The notes: generated by a model not told the origin, from the sequence alone. A stretch of 64,000 nt of DNA from Pseudomonas sp. Z8(2022) (GCF_025837155.1 NZ_CP107549.1:124001-188000), one strand, 5' to 3'; positions 24,051 through 35,948 are shown, counted from the first letter of the stretch. A program made the numbers and translations.

Positions 24051-26288
24051 ATGGGCAAGATCGAAACCCCCGATAGCACCACGCGCGGCATTCTCAATCT
24101 GAGCCGGCGCAGCCTGCTCAAGGGCACCGGTGGCCTGGCGCTGGGCATCTTCTTCGCACCGCTGCTGCGCGGTATGGACGCGCTGGCGGCAGGTGGCCCG
24201 CTGGAGCCGAACGCCTTTGTGCGCATCGACCTCGACGGCACGGTGACCGTGCTGGCCAAACACCTGGAAATGGGCCAGGGCAGCTACACCGGCCTGGCCA
24301 CCCTGTTGGCCGAAGAGCTGGATGCCGACTGGGACAAGGTGCGCGTCGAAGGCGCGCCGGCCGATGTGAAGCGCTACAACAACCTCGCCTTCGGGCCGAT
24401 GCAGGGCACGGGCGGCAGCACCGCCATGGCCAACTCCTGGGAGCAGATGCGCAACGCCGGTGCCACCGCCAGGGCCATGCTGGTGGCCGCAGCAGCACAG
24501 CGTTGGGGCGTCCCGGCGAGTGCAATCAGTGTCGACAAGGGCGTGGTCAGCCACGCCGGCTCCGGTCGCAGCGCCGATTTTGGCGAACTGGTCGAGGCAG
24601 CGGCCTCGCTGCCGGTGCCCGAGCAGGTGCGGCTCAAGGATCCGAAGGATTTCAAGCTGATCGGCAAGCGCGAGCTGCGCCGCAAGGACAGTCAGGGCAA
24701 GACCGATGGCAGCGCCGTCTTCACCCAGGACTTCAAGCTGCCCGGCATGCTGGTGGCCATGGTCGCCTACCCGCCGCGTTTTGGCGGCGTGCCGCGCAAG
24801 GTGGACAGCAGCAAGGCCAAGGCTGTGCGGGACGTGGTCGAGGTGGTGGAGTTTCGCGATCTGCCCCATGGCCGTTCGGGTGTCGCCGTGCTGGCGAAGA
24901 ACACCTGGGCGGCGCGGCAGGGGCGTGACGCGCTGGTGATCGAATGGGACGAGAGCAACGCCTTCACCCTCGGCAGCGAGGAGATTCTCGCCCAGTACCG
25001 CGACAGCGCCGGCAAGCCGGGGCGGCCGGCGGCGAGCACGGGTGACGCCGATGCGGCCCTGGCCAGGGCGGCAAGAACCATCGAGGCCGACTACGAGTTC
25101 CCCTATCTGGCCCACGCGGCGATGGAGCCGATGAACTGCCTGGTGAAGCTCTCCAGCGACCGCTGCGAAATCTGGAACGGCGAGCAGTTCCAGACCGTCG
25201 ACCAGGCCATCATCAGCAACTATCTGGGCTTCAAGCCCGAGCAGGTTTCCCTGACCCAGCTTTATGCGGGCGGCAGTTTCGGCCGTCGCGCCAGTTCGCT
25301 GTCGGACTATCTGCTGGAGGCGGTGGCGATCACCAAGGCCGCCCGCGAGAAGGGTACGGATGCGCCGGTGAAGATGGTCTGGACGCGTGAGGACGACACC
25401 CGTGGCGGATTCTTCCGTCCGCTGTACCTGCATCGTGTGCGCATCGGTCTGGACGAGGCCGGCAAGCTGCAGGCCTGGCACAACCGCATCGTCGGCCAGT
25501 CGATCATGACCGGCACCTCGATGGAGCCGTTTATGGTCAAGGAAGGTGTCGACCATACCTCGGTCGAGGGGCTTTCCAACCTGTCCTATGCGGTACCCAA
25601 TCTGCAGGTGGAGCTGAACACGCCGACCAACATCAGGGTGCCGGTGCTGTGGTGGCGCTCGGTCGGCCATACCCATACCGCCTATGTTGCCGAGACCATG
25701 ATCGACGAGGCCGCTGTCGCTGCCGGGCAGGACCCCTACGCCTTCCGCCATGCGCTGCTGGAAAGCCACCCGCGTCATCGCGGCGTGCTGGAGCTGGCCG
25801 CCAGGCAGGCCGGCTGGGACAAGCCGCTGGCCGCAGGTGGAGAAGGCGAGAAGCGCGGCCGAGGCATTGCCGTGCATGAGTCGTTCGGCTCGTTCGTGGC
25901 GCAGGTCGCCGAGGTAACGGTGACGGCCGACGGCAGCTACAGGCTCGATCGCGTGGTCTGCGCGGTGGACTGCGGTATCGCCATCAACCCGGATGTGATC
26001 AAGGCGCAGATGGAAGGAGGCGTCGGCTTCGCTCTTGCCGCTGCACGGCACAGCGCGATCACCCTGAAGGAAGGACGGATCGAGCAATCGAATTTTCACG
26101 ACTTCCAGGTGCTGCGCATGAACGAGATGCCCAAGGTCGAGGTGCATATCCTGCCGTCCGCCGAGAACCCGAGCGGCGTCGGTGAGCCGGGTGTGCCGCC
26201 GCTGGCGCCCGCCCTGGCCAACGCCCTGTTCGCGGCCACCGGTGTGCGTCTGCGCAAGCTGCCGTTCCCGGCGCAGATCAAGGCCTGA
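24051..26288 (+). CDS. iorB: Isoquinoline 1-oxidoreductase-like molybdopterin large subunit, Tat-exported
   Basis: 745 aa from ATG 24051. The N-terminus carries a twin-arginine signal ([17 protein letters not shown]). Mo-cofactor binding regions are evident ([47 protein letters not shown] with the probable catalytic Glu). It belongs to the xanthine dehydrogenase family, in the IorB/aldehyde oxidase branch, probably acting in the periplasm with the IorA-like subunit. No FAD subunit or cytochrome is adjacent, so the electron acceptor is unknown. A strong terminator follows at 26310. Confidence 0.88.
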   Translation: MGKIETPDSTTRGILNLSRRSLLKGTGGLALGIFFAPLLRGMDALAAGGPLEPNAFVRIDLDGTVTVLAKHLEMGQGSYTGLATLLAEELDADWDKVRVEGAPADVKRYNNLAFGPMQGTGGSTAMANSWEQMRNAGATARAMLVAAAAQRWGVPASAISVDKGVVSHAGSGRSADFGELVEAAASLPVPEQVRLKDPKDFKLIGKRELRRKDSQGKTDGSAVFTQDFKLPGMLVAMVAYPPRFGGVPRKVDSSKAKAVRDVVEVVEFRDLPHGRSGVAVLAKNTWAARQGRDALVIEWDESNAFTLGSEEILAQYRDSAGKPGRPAASTGDADAALARAARTIEADYEFPYLAHAAMEPMNCLVKLSSDRCEIWNGEQFQTVDQAIISNYLGFKPEQVSLTQLYAGGSFGRRASSLSDYLLEAVAITKAAREKGTDAPVKMVWTREDDTRGGFFRPLYLHRVRIGLDEAGKLQAWHNRIVGQSIMTGTSMEPFMVKEGVDHTSVEGLSNLSYAVPNLQVELNTPTNIRVPVLWWRSVGHTHTAYVAETMIDEAAVAAGQDPYAFRHALLESHPRHRGVLELAARQAGWDKPLAAGGEGEKRGRGIAVHESFGSFVAQVAEVTVTADGSYRLDRVVCAVDCGIAINPDVIKAQMEGGVGFALAAARHSAITLKEGRIEQSNFHDFQVLRMNEMPKVEVHILPSAENPSGVGEPGVPPLAPALANALFAATGVRLRKLPFPAQIKA

Positions 26289-26309
26289 AGTCGGTTGCGG
26301 TAAACGAGG

Positions 26310-26335
26310 CGCCCGGGCAAATGCCCGGGCGTTTT
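26310..26335 (+). terminator. Rho-independent terminator after the iorAB-like operon
   Basis: Perfect 10-bp stem CGCCCGGGCA / TGCCCGGGCG with a 2-nt loop followed by TTTT, 22 nt past the large-subunit stop. Confidence 0.85.
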
Positions 26336-26373
26336 CATTTGGGATGTTTATATGGGCGATCCTTGGGCGGTTG

Positions 26374-26466
26374 ATCGCGGCTGAAGCCGCTCCTAGCGAA
26401 TTACGCCAGGGGCAGATTTGAGGCCATTCGCGGATCGCTCTGCGTAGGAGCCGCTTCAGCGGCGAG
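26374..26466. repeat. REP-like repeat pair
   Basis: Two copies in opposite orientation: ATCGCGGCTGAAGCCGCTCC (from 26374) and TAGGAGCCGCTTCAGCGGCG (from 26445), with a degenerate third copy near 26480-26520. These match the general form of Pseudomonas REP/BIME elements (GCGGCTNAAGCCGC). The 271-nt gap 26289-26559 contains only these and the terminator. Confidence 0.8.
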
Positions 26467-26559
26467 CTTTTCAGGTGTGGATCGCGGCGAAGCGGAGTGC
26501 CGGCCAACCGCTCCTGCGAAGTTGCAGGTCCGTAGACCGGGCGCAATCCGGAGTTTCTA

Positions 26560-27747
26560 TCAGGAGGCGGTCAGTCTGGCCGCGCTTTCGAGCTCGCTGC
26601 TGTCCTGCGGTGTTGGCGTATGGATTGCCGTCTGGCGATGCTTGAGCATGCCGCCGTTGCGCTGGTTGATGGCGGCCGTCATCTCGGCCAGGATCGCCGT
26701 GGCCACGCTTTCAGGCGTGTCACCGCCGATATCCAGGCCGATGGGGTAGTGCAGGCGCTCCAGCGCCGGCAACTGCTCGGTGTGCTGGCAAATTTCCTCC
26801 AGCAGGCGTTCTGTGCGGTCACGCGGACCCAACTGGCCGATATAGGCGGGCGAGCCCTGCAGTACGCTGCCCAGCCAGTGACGATCCTGGCTGTAGCTGT
26901 GGCTCATGATCGCCACCATGGCGCCGTTGGTGAGCGTGTGCAGGTCATAAGGCGGCTGTGCATCGACCTGCAGCACGGCGTCGGCGTCGGGAAAGCGCTC
27001 GGCGCGAGCGAAATGGGCGCGGCCATCGACCACTGTGACGTGCCAGTCCAGCAGTCTTGCCATATGCGTCAGCGGCTGGGCGTCATGCCCGGCGCCGAAG
27101 ATCACCAGGCGTCGCTGCGGCGCCAGGTATTCGCAGAACACCTCGATCTCGCCACGTGCGTCACGGTAGTTGCGCAGTGAGGAGTAGCCATCGGCCAGGG
27201 TTCGCTGCAGGTCGGCGCGCACCTCGGCGTCGAGTTCCGGGTCGAGCAGGCGGCCGCTGTCGCCGAGCGATGGGTGCAGGGACAGGCGATCGCCGACACG
27301 CACGCGGGCGTTGCGGTAGCTGCCGATCACCGTGGCGAGCGCACCGGCCTGGCCGCTTGCGCGCACCTGGCGCAGCAGTTCGAGCACGGCCAGCGGCCTT
27401 TGTGCGCTGTGGCGTTCGAGCAACACATGCACGGTGCCGTTGCAGCCGAGGCCGAAGGTCAGGGCGGCGTCCTGGTCGTCATCGTCTTCCTCGGTCGCTG
27501 TGCTGTAACGGCGGATCACGGCTTCTCCGCCGTCGGTCAGCCACCACGCCTTCTTCGCCACTTCGGACTCCAGGCAGCCGCCGCTGATTGTGCCTACCGT
27601 GCCGCCAAACAGCGGGATCAGCATGCGCGCGCCGGGGCGGCGATAGGCCGAGCCTTCGACCTTGACCACCGTGGCGAGCACGGCCTGGCCATTGTCGCGT
27701 TCGAGCGTGCGGACGGCATCGAGCAGGGCGCTGATTCCCGACAGCAT
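26560..27747 (-). CDS. XdhC-family molybdenum-cofactor maturation protein
   Basis: 395 aa from ATG 27747, preceded by a GGGAGA ribosome site; the frame runs open further upstream but lacks a credible start there. XdhC domains: VKVEGSAYRRPGARMLI near the N-terminus and a C-terminal Rossmann region (VIFGAGHDAQPLTHMARLL; IGLDIGGDTPESVATAILAEM). These proteins bind, sulfurate and insert the Mo cofactor into xanthine-dehydrogenase-family enzymes. Its likely client is the IorAB-like enzyme encoded immediately on the other strand. Confidence 0.88.
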   Translation of the reverse strand: MLSGISALLDAVRTLERDNGQAVLATVVKVEGSAYRRPGARMLIPLFGGTVGTISGGCLESEVAKKAWWLTDGGEAVIRRYSTATEEDDDDQDAALTFGLGCNGTVHVLLERHSAQRPLAVLELLRQVRASGQAGALATVIGSYRNARVRVGDRLSLHPSLGDSGRLLDPELDAEVRADLQRTLADGYSSLRNYRDARGEIEVFCEYLAPQRRLVIFGAGHDAQPLTHMARLLDWHVTVVDGRAHFARAERFPDADAVLQVDAQPPYDLHTLTNGAMVAIMSHSYSQDRHWLGSVLQGSPAYIGQLGPRDRTERLLEEICQHTEQLPALERLHYPIGLDIGGDTPESVATAILAEMTAAINQRNGGMLKHRQTAIHTPTPQDSSELESAARLTAS

Positions 27748-27818
27748 AGGTTTCTCCCAGGCAGGTTTTGGTGAAGCGATCCCAGGATGGCAATGTCCCG
27801 CATCCCGGGCAGGGTGGG

Positions 27819-28793
27819 TTAGGCCGATCCTGCGAGATCCTTGCCCGATCCTGCGCTGCCGGCCTGAAAACGCTCGGCCAGCTTGACGATATGCGCGCGC
27901 TCGGTGCGGATGAAGTCGACGAAGGCCTGCGCTACCGGTGACAGGCGCCGGCCACGGATATTCACCACGCACCAGCTGCGCTGCAGCGGCAGTTCGGCCA
28001 CTGGCAGCTCGCGCAACAGGCCGTACTGCAGCTCAAGGCGCACGGCATGGCGTGGCAGCAGGGCGATGCCCAGCCCTGCCAGGGCCGCTTCGCGTTGTGA
28101 TTCCAGCGAACCGATCTCCAGCGTAAGCGGGAAATGTGCACGTTTCTGATGACAGTACTCCTCGCAGGCGCGGCGCGTTCCCGAGCCGCTTTCGCGAATC
28201 AGCAGCGGATAGGCTGTGAGGTCCTGCAGCTGCAGGCTTTCCGCCTGGCACAGCGGGTGATCCGGTGGCGCCACGGCGATGATCGGGTTGTTGAGAAAGG
28301 GCATGAAATCCAGCGCCATGTCCTGTGGCACCTGGCTCATGATCATCAGGTCGTCGCGGCTCAGGGTCAGGCGGCGCACCACCAGGGCGTGGTTGACCAC
28401 CGTGAGGTTGAGGCTGACTTCCGGGTAATTGCGGCGAAAATCGGCGAACAGGTGGGGAATGAAATACTTGGCGCTGGACTCAACGCACAGGTTGAGCTGC
28501 CCCTGCAGTGAGCCCTGCAGGTCGGAGAGCTGCATGTCCAGGCTTTCCAGGCGGCCGAAGATATCGCCGCTGGCGCGGCGTAGCGCTTCGGCGGCTTCGG
28601 TGAGGTAGAGCTTCTTGCCGACATACTCGAACAGCGGCTGGCCCACCAGATCCTCCAATTGGCGAATCTGCAGGCTCACGGCCGGCTGGGTCAGCGCCAT
28701 TTCTTCGGCAGCGCGGCTGTAGGAGCCGTGCTCGCACACGGCCCGGAACACCTGAAGCTGACGCAGGGTCATGCGCAGCAGGGTCTTACGCAC
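27819..28793 (-). CDS. pycR: LysR-type regulator of pyruvate carboxylase (PycR-like)
   Basis: A LysR regulator of 324 aa if it starts at GTG 28793, favoured because of a GAGGA ribosome site 7 nt upstream; an ATG at 28820 would add 9 residues but lies inside a palindrome. Winged HTH at the N-terminus (GSYSRAAEEMALTQPAVSLQIRQLEDLVG), effector domain after residue ~95. It is divergent from pycA, the classical LysR layout, and the order matches PAO1 PA5437, where PycR was linked to chronic lung infection. Probably controls pycA-pycB and itself. Confidence 0.88.
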   Translation of the reverse strand: MRKTLLRMTLRQLQVFRAVCEHGSYSRAAEEMALTQPAVSLQIRQLEDLVGQPLFEYVGKKLYLTEAAEALRRASGDIFGRLESLDMQLSDLQGSLQGQLNLCVESSAKYFIPHLFADFRRNYPEVSLNLTVVNHALVVRRLTLSRDDLMIMSQVPQDMALDFMPFLNNPIIAVAPPDHPLCQAESLQLQDLTAYPLLIRESGSGTRRACEEYCHQKRAHFPLTLEIGSLESQREAALAGLGIALLPRHAVRLELQYGLLRELPVAELPLQRSWCVVNIRGRRLSPVAQAFVDFIRTERAHIVKLAERFQAGSAGSGKDLAGSA

Positions 28794-28815
28794 GTTTTCA
28801 TCCTCGGTTGATCGG

Positions 28816-28837
28816 TGCATAAGTAATTACTTATGCA
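28816..28837. promoter_or_regulatory. Perfect 22-bp palindrome in the pycR-pycA divergent region
   Basis: Each half reads TGCATAAGTAA and the two halves meet without spacer (…TAATTA… centre). It lies just upstream of the favoured pycR start and 110 nt upstream of pycA. AT-rich flanks (ATAATTATTCATTTTTG) look promoter-like. A dyad operator for PycR or another dimeric regulator is likely. Confidence 0.65.
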
Positions 28838-28946
28838 CGATCTAATAATTATTCATTTTTGTTAATTCGTATAGCCGGCTAGGGTTTCACCACGTTTTGC
28901 AACCAACTGTTGCAGCGACCTTGCAGCTCTGGCTGAGGACTGGATC

Positions 28947-30362
<1,416 letters not shown>

Positions 30363-30370
30363 GGGACATC

Positions 30371-32176
30371 ATGAGCAAGAAGATCACCGTTACCGACACC
30401 GTCCTGCGCGATGCCCACCAGTCGCTGCTGGCGACCCGCATGCGCACCGAGGACATGCTGCCGATCTGCGACAAGCTCGACCGCGTCGGCTACTGGTCGC
30501 TGGAAGTCTGGGGGGGCGCCACTTTCGATTCGTGCGTGCGCTTCCTCAAGGAAGACCCGTGGGAGCGTCTGCGCCAGCTCAAGGCGGCGCTGCCCAACAC
30601 TCGCCTGCAGATGCTGCTGCGCGGGCAGAACCTGCTCGGCTACCGTCATTACAGCGATGATGTGGTCCGTGCCTTCGTTGCCAAGGCGGCGGTCAACGGC
30701 ATCGACGTGTTCCGCATCTTCGATGCGATGAACGACGTGCGTAACCTGCGCGTGGCCATCGAGGCGGTGAAGGCCGCCGGCAAACACGCCCAGGGCACCA
30801 TCGCCTATACCACCAGCCCGGTACACACCACCGACGCTTTCGTCGCTCAGGCCAAGGCCATGCAGGCCATGGGCATCGATTCCATCGCCATCAAGGACAT
30901 GGCCGGTCTGCTCACGCCGTACGCCACCTTCGAACTGGTCAAGGCGCTGAAGAGCGAAGTCGATTTGCCGGTGTTCATCCACAGCCACGACACCGCTGGC
31001 CTCGGCGCCATGTGCCAGCTCAAGGCCATCGAAGCCGGTGCAGACCACATCGACACCGCCATCTCCAGCCTGGCCTGGGGCACCAGCCACCCGGGCACCG
31101 AGTCGATGGTCGCCGCGCTCAAGGGCAGCCAGTACGACACCGGCCTGGACCTGGAGCTCATCCAGGAAATCGGCATGTACTTCCATGCCGTGCGCAAGAA
31201 GTACCACCAGTTCGAGAGCGAGTTCACCGGCGTGGACACCCGCGTGCAGGTCAACCAGGTGCCGGGCGGGATGATTTCCAACCTGGCCAACCAGCTCAAG
31301 GAGCAGGGTGCGCTGAACCGCATGAACGAGGTGCTGGAAGAGATTCCGCGCGTGCGTGCCGACCTCGGCTACCCGCCGCTGGTGACGCCGACCTCGCAGA
31401 TCGTCGGCACTCAGGCGTTCTTCAACGTGCTGGCCGGCGAGCGCTACAAGACCATTACCAACGAAGTGAAGCTGTACCTGCAGGGCCGTTACGGCAAGGC
31501 GCCGGGCAAGGTCGACGAGCAATTGCGCAAGCAGGCCATCGGCAGCGAGGACGTTATCGACGTGCGCCCGGCCGACCTGCTCAAGCCCGAGCTGGCGCGC
31601 CTGCGTGAAGAGATCGGTAGCCTGGCCAAGTCCGAAGAGGACGTGCTGACTTATGCCATGTTCCCGGACATCGGCCGCAAGTTCCTGGAAGAGCGCGAAG
31701 CGGGTGAACTCAAGCCTGAGCCTCTGCTGCCGATCCCGAGCGGCAAGGGTGTGGCGGTTGCCGATGAAGGCGTGCCGACCGAGTTCGTGGTCGACGTGCA
31801 CGGCGAAACCTACCGTGTGGATATCACCGGTGTCGGCGTCAAGGGTGAGGGCAAGCGTCACTTCTACCTGTCGATCGACGGCATGCCGGAAGAAGTGGTG
31901 TTCGAGCCGCTCAACAGTTTCGTTGCCGGAGCCGGCGACAAGCGCAAGCAGGCCAGCGCGCCGGGCGATGTGTCCACCACCATGCCGGGCAACATCGTCG
32001 ATGTACTGGTCAAGGAAGGTGACACGGTCAAAGCCGGTCAGGCTGTACTGATCACCGAAGCGATGAAGATGGAAACCGAAGTGCAGGCGCCGATTGCCGG
32101 CAAGGTCAAGGCCGTTCACGTGGCCAAGGGCGACCGCGTCAATCCGGGCGAAGTGCTGGTGGAAATCGAAGGTTAA
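30371..32176 (+). CDS. pycB: Pyruvate carboxylase subunit B (carboxyltransferase + biotin carrier)
   Basis: 601 aa. N-terminal carboxyltransferase TIM barrel (TDTVLRDAHQSLLATRM, ~9; metal site FIHSHDTAGLGAM, ~203), then the PYC_OADA domain, and a C-terminal biotinyl domain with the biotin lysine in ITEAMKMETEVQAP (~560). It transfers CO2 from biotin to pyruvate. Often annotated oadA because of similarity to oxaloacetate decarboxylase alpha; there are no membrane beta/gamma subunits here, so the carboxylase role is favoured. Two terminators follow. Confidence 0.94.
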   Translation: MSKKITVTDTVLRDAHQSLLATRMRTEDMLPICDKLDRVGYWSLEVWGGATFDSCVRFLKEDPWERLRQLKAALPNTRLQMLLRGQNLLGYRHYSDDVVRAFVAKAAVNGIDVFRIFDAMNDVRNLRVAIEAVKAAGKHAQGTIAYTTSPVHTTDAFVAQAKAMQAMGIDSIAIKDMAGLLTPYATFELVKALKSEVDLPVFIHSHDTAGLGAMCQLKAIEAGADHIDTAISSLAWGTSHPGTESMVAALKGSQYDTGLDLELIQEIGMYFHAVRKKYHQFESEFTGVDTRVQVNQVPGGMISNLANQLKEQGALNRMNEVLEEIPRVRADLGYPPLVTPTSQIVGTQAFFNVLAGERYKTITNEVKLYLQGRYGKAPGKVDEQLRKQAIGSEDVIDVRPADLLKPELARLREEIGSLAKSEEDVLTYAMFPDIGRKFLEEREAGELKPEPLLPIPSGKGVAVADEGVPTEFVVDVHGETYRVDITGVGVKGEGKRHFYLSIDGMPEEVVFEPLNSFVAGAGDKRKQASAPGDVSTTMPGNIVDVLVKEGDTVKAGQAVLITEAMKMETEVQAPIAGKVKAVHVAKGDRVNPGEVLVEIEG

Positions 32177-32183
32177 CCTCTAT

Positions 32184-32240
32184 GGAGCCCGGCCTGTTGG
32201 ATGGGCAAGTTTGACGGGGCGTAACCCGGGCTCCTTTTTT
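32184..32240 (+). terminator. Rho-independent terminator after pycB
   Basis: GGAGCCCGG (32184) pairs with CCGGGCTCC (32226-32234) across a 33-nt loop, followed by TTTTTT, starting 8 nt after the pycB stop. Confidence 0.7.
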
Positions 32241-32283
32241 ATTCGTCGGCGTCCCTGAGGGGGCGCCCAGGGTTTGAGAACCG

Positions 32284-32305
32284 GGAGCCGCAAGGCTCCT
32301 TTTTT
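32284..32305 (+). terminator. Second terminator downstream of pycB
   Basis: Short stem GGAGCC-GCAA-GGCTCC followed by six T. It resembles the first one in sequence (AGCC/GGCT core plus T run), so the pair may act as tandem terminators before the convergent carbonic anhydrase gene. Confidence 0.75.
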
Positions 32306-32427
32306 GGCGCTTTTCCACGGCCATGCCCCGCGTGCGCGAGCACGACGCCGGGTGATCAGCACCACCGGGTGCGGGGTATGGTCTTTTCCTTTGCGGCCGG
32401 GGCGCGATGCGCCCCGGCCGTCTCGTT

Positions 32428-33156
32428 TCAGGCCTGTGGATAACGCGCGCGTGGGGTGGCCATGGGCACCTTGTCGCCGTCGAGGGGCAGGAAGTTGCCC
32501 GACTCGGCGTCGTAGGCGCGGATCTGGCTGGTCTCGATGTCATACACCCAGCCATGGATGAACAACTGACCGCGGGCCAGTTTCGAGGCAACCGAGGGGT
32601 GGGTGCGCAGGTGGTCGAGCTGAGCCACCACGTTTTCCTCGGTAAGCACCGCCAGGCGCTCCTGGTCGCTGTCGCAGTTGCAGTTCTCCGCGACCACGGT
32701 GCGCGCCACTTCGGCATGGCGCAACCAGGCCTTAACCGTCGGCATGGCTTCCAGCGACGCCGGGTTGAGCACCGCCTTCATCGCCCCGCAATCGGAGTGG
32801 CCACAGATCACGATGTGCTGCACACCCAGGGCCATCACCGCATATTCGATGGCGGTGGATACGCCACCCATCATCTGCCCGTAGGCGGGTACCACGTTGC
32901 CGACGTTGCGGTTGACGAACAGGTCGCCCGGCGAGCTCTGGGTGATCAGTTCGGGCACCACGCGCGAGTCGGCGCAGGTGATGAACATGGCGCGCGGGTT
33001 CTGTGCAGTTGCCAGCTTTTTGAAGAGTTCTTCCTGCTGCGGGAAGATTTCACTGCGAAAGCGTTTGAAGCCGTCGACGATGCTGCGTAGCGCCTGGTCG
33101 GCGGTTTCGTTGCCCTCGTGTGCCTGAAGCGGAATCAGCTGGTGTTTGTAAGGCAT
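32428..33156 (-). CDS. Beta-class carbonic anhydrase
   Basis: 242 aa. Zinc ligands and catalytic dyad are evident: FITCADSRVVPEL (Cys, Asp-Arg) near residue 60 and ICGHSDCGAMKAV (His, Cys) near 117. Converts CO2 to bicarbonate in the cytoplasm. It lies between pyruvate carboxylase, which consumes bicarbonate, and the sugar operon, on the minus strand 160 nt after pgi; that gap has no obvious terminator, so it could be a distal operon member or have its own promoter. Confidence 0.93.
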   Translation of the reverse strand: MPYKHQLIPLQAHEGNETADQALRSIVDGFKRFRSEIFPQQEELFKKLATAQNPRAMFITCADSRVVPELITQSSPGDLFVNRNVGNVVPAYGQMMGGVSTAIEYAVMALGVQHIVICGHSDCGAMKAVLNPASLEAMPTVKAWLRHAEVARTVVAENCNCDSDQERLAVLTEENVVAQLDHLRTHPSVASKLARGQLFIHGWVYDIETSQIRAYDAESGNFLPLDGDKVPMATPRARYPQA

Positions 33157-33316
33157 GCCCTGAACCTCTGTTTACCTGAAAAGACGCCGTTAAAACGACA
33201 GCAGCGGCGGGTGTCGAGTCACACGACAAGTGTCGCCTCCGCCAGACGGCAGGACAACCTGCAGAGCTTCCATTTGACACAAGACGCCAGCGACCGGGCC
33301 GGCCGCTGGCGTGAGG

Positions 33317-34981
33317 TCAGCCGCGGTGGCGACTGCGGAAGAAATCGATCAGGCCCTGGGTGGAAGCGTCTTCGGCGCCGCTGGGGTCGCTGCCGACCAT
33401 GCGCGAGTAGACGCCCTTGCCCAATTCCTTGCCCAGTTCCACGCCCCACTGGTCGAAGGCGTTGATCCCCCAGATCACGCTCTGCACGAAGACCTTGTGC
33501 TCGTAGAGAGCGATCAGTGCGCCCAGGCGACCGGGGCTGACCCGCTCCAGCACCAGGGTATTGCTGGGGCGGTTACCGGGCACCACCTTATGCGGCGCCA
33601 GGCGCTGCACTTCGTCTTCGCTCAGACCCTGGACGCGCAGTTCGGCCTCGGCTTCCTCGCGGCTCTTGCCGAGCATCAGCGCCTGGCTTTGCGACAGGCA
33701 GTTGGCGAACAGCCATTGGTGGTGATCGGCCACCGGGTTGTAGCTGCTCACCGGGACGATGAAGTCGGCCGGGATCAACAGCGTGCCCTGGTGTAGCAAC
33801 TGGTGGTAGGCGTGCTGGCCATTGCAGCCGACACCGCCCCAGATCACCGGGCCACTGGCTATCTGCAGCGGGCTGCCATCCTGTCGCACGCGCTTGCCGT
33901 TGGATTCCATGTCCAGTTGCTGCAGGTGCTTGGTGATGTTTCGCAGGTAATGGTCGTACGGCAGGATGGCGTGGCTCTGCGCGCCCCAGAAGTTGCCGTA
34001 CCAGACGCCGAGCAGGGCCAGCAGCACAGGCATGTTGCGGTCGAAAGGTGCGTTCTGGAAATGCAGGTCCATGCGATAGGCCCCGGCGAGCAGCTCCTTG
34101 AAATTGGAGATGCCGATGGACATGGCTATCGGCAAGCCAATGGCCGACCACAGAGAGTAGCGCCCACCGACCCAGTCCCACATCGGCAGGATGTTCTCCT
34201 CGCGAATGCCGAAGGCTCGTGCTGCCTCGACATTGCTCGACACGGCCATGAAGTGCCGGTGCAGTTCTTCCTCCGAGCCGCCCTGGGCGAGGTACCAGTT
34301 GCGCGCGGCCTGGGCGTTCTTCAGCGTTTCCAGGGTGCCGAAGGTTTTCGACGAGACGATGAACAGCGTGGTTTCCGCGCTCAGTCTGGCGGCCAGCTCC
34401 TGAAACGAGCTGCCGTCGATATTGGCCAGGTAGTGGCAGCGTACGCCGCGCTGGGCGAAGGGCAGCAGTGCTTCGGAGACCAGCTGCGGGCCGAGGAAGG
34501 AACCGCCGATGCCGATATTGACCACGTCGGTGATGGGCTTGTCGCTGTAGCCGCGCCACAGGCCGTGATGCACGCGTCCTACCAGCTCGCTCATGCGCAG
34601 CAGGGCGCTGTGCACCTGTGGCATCACGTCAACACCGTTGACCAGCACACGATCGCCCAGCGGCCGGCGCAGTGCAGTATGCAGGGCCGGGCGGCGCTCC
34701 GAGCCGTTGACCTGTTCGCCCCCGAACAGCGCTGCGATGGCCTGTGTCAGGCCGGTTTCTGCGGCCAGCTCGACCAGCAGGCTACGCGTGCGCTCGTCGA
34801 TGAGGTTTTTCGAGTAATCGAGGAACAGGCCGCAGTCATCCAGGGAAAAGCGGCTGAAACGCTGCGGGTCGTCGGCGAACGCCTGGCGCAACGTGAAGCC
34901 ATCCAGCGACCGGCGATGTTCGTTCAGCGCCTGCCAACTGGGCAGTTGGGTGATGTCCAGGGCGGACGGGGCATAAGGCAT
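33317..34981 (-). CDS. pgi: Glucose-6-phosphate isomerase
   Basis: 554 aa, full length. Signature stretches [21 protein letters not shown] (split around ~148), [17 protein letters not shown] (~205), and the C-terminal catalytic region [19 protein letters not shown] (~515). Converts fructose-6-P to glucose-6-P. It lies 13 nt behind the fructokinase gene as the last clear member of the polyol operon: fructokinase makes F6P, Pgi turns it into G6P, and Zwf (20.5 kb) commits it to Entner-Doudoroff. A second pgi elsewhere in the genome is possible. Confidence 0.95.
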   Translation of the reverse strand: MPYAPSALDITQLPSWQALNEHRRSLDGFTLRQAFADDPQRFSRFSLDDCGLFLDYSKNLIDERTRSLLVELAAETGLTQAIAALFGGEQVNGSERRPALHTALRRPLGDRVLVNGVDVMPQVHSALLRMSELVGRVHHGLWRGYSDKPITDVVNIGIGGSFLGPQLVSEALLPFAQRGVRCHYLANIDGSSFQELAARLSAETTLFIVSSKTFGTLETLKNAQAARNWYLAQGGSEEELHRHFMAVSSNVEAARAFGIREENILPMWDWVGGRYSLWSAIGLPIAMSIGISNFKELLAGAYRMDLHFQNAPFDRNMPVLLALLGVWYGNFWGAQSHAILPYDHYLRNITKHLQQLDMESNGKRVRQDGSPLQIASGPVIWGGVGCNGQHAYHQLLHQGTLLIPADFIVPVSSYNPVADHHQWLFANCLSQSQALMLGKSREEAEAELRVQGLSEDEVQRLAPHKVVPGNRPSNTLVLERVSPGRLGALIALYEHKVFVQSVIWGINAFDQWGVELGKELGKGVYSRMVGSDPSGAEDASTQGLIDFFRSRHRG

Positions 34982-34994
34982 CGGACGATCCTCT

Positions 34995-35948
34995 TCAGCG
35001 TGCTGCCAGGTGATGGCGGTCGAGTTCGTGCAGATAGGGCAGGTCGGGGCCGACCCGCGAGCAGGTCAGCGCGGCGGCCTCGATGGCCAGACGCAGCATG
35101 TCGTCGATCTGCTCGCGGCTTAGCGTCGCCAGCGCCTCGGGGGTGTCCAGGTGGTGGCGGGCCAGGTAGCTGAGCAGCGCGGCCTGGAAGGTATCGCCGG
35201 CGCCGACGGTGTCGCGGGTGAGTACAGCTACCGCTGGCGCCGTCCAGTGCCCGTGACGGCTGTGGACGCTGGCGCCTGCGCTGCCGTGGGTGAGAAATAC
35301 CAGTTGGCAGCGTTCATTGAGCCAGCTCGCCGCGACCTGCTGCGGGTCGCGTTCGGGATACAGCAGCTGCAGGTCCTCTTCGCTGACCTTGATCAGGTGA
35401 GCGTAGCGAGCGAAGGTCTCGACGCGCTCGCGCCAATGGGCGATATCCGGCGCCGGGCCGAGGCGCACGTTGGGATCGAGGCTGATCAGGCGTTGCTGAT
35501 GCTCACGCGCCACCAGCTGCAGCAGTGTGCTGGCCACCGGTTCCACCACCAGGGAGAAGGAACCGACATGCAGACCGCGCACGCGCGCATCCAGCGCTGG
35601 CAGATGCTCGACACGCAGCAGGCGGTCGGCGCAGCCTTCCCCGCGGAAGGAGTACTGGGGCGAGCCGTTGGCGTCCAGACCGACCATCGCCAGGGTGGTC
35701 GGCGCATCGCTGGCGACCAGGTAGGCATCGCTCACACCCTCGTCACGCAGCACCTGGCGCAGGCGCTGACCGAGGCTGTCCGAGGATATGCCGGTGAACA
35801 GCGCCGAATCGGCGCCCATGCGCCGCAGGCCCAGCGCCACGTTGAACGGCGACCCACCGGCTATGGCCTTGAAGGTCATTTCGTTGCCGCGTGCGCCGTC
35901 GCTCTGGATGAACACGTCGAACAGCGCTTCGCCACAGACCAGGTACAT
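34995..35948 (-). CDS. mtlZ: Fructokinase (PfkB family)
   Basis: 317 aa ribokinase-family enzyme: [18 protein letters not shown] near residue 30, PNVRLGPAP near 157, and the anion-hole/catalytic [14 protein letters not shown] near 250. It phosphorylates the fructose formed from mannitol by MtlD. Position at the 3' part of an mtl cluster matches mtlZ of P. fluorescens. 29 nt separate it from mtlY. Confidence 0.9.
   Translation of the reverse strand: MYLVCGEALFDVFIQSDGARGNEMTFKAIAGGSPFNVALGLRRMGADSALFTGISSDSLGQRLRQVLRDEGVSDAYLVASDAPTTLAMVGLDANGSPQYSFRGEGCADRLLRVEHLPALDARVRGLHVGSFSLVVEPVASTLLQLVAREHQQRLISLDPNVRLGPAPDIAHWRERVETFARYAHLIKVSEEDLQLLYPERDPQQVAASWLNERCQLVFLTHGSAGASVHSRHGHWTAPAVAVLTRDTVGAGDTFQAALLSYLARHHLDTPEALATLSREQIDDMLRLAIEAAALTCSRVGPDLPYLHELDRHHLAAR

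Noticed and set aside
24012..26546. 844-codon open frame antisense to the molybdopterin large subunit
   Set aside because: High-GC shadow frame: no ribosome site, low-complexity His/Gly/Arg-rich translation, and the sense strand encodes a clear enzyme.
26341..26559. CRISPR-like array at the repeat-rich gap
   Set aside because: Only two or three copies in alternating orientation with irregular spacing and GCGGCT-AAGCCGC symmetry; they fit REP elements.
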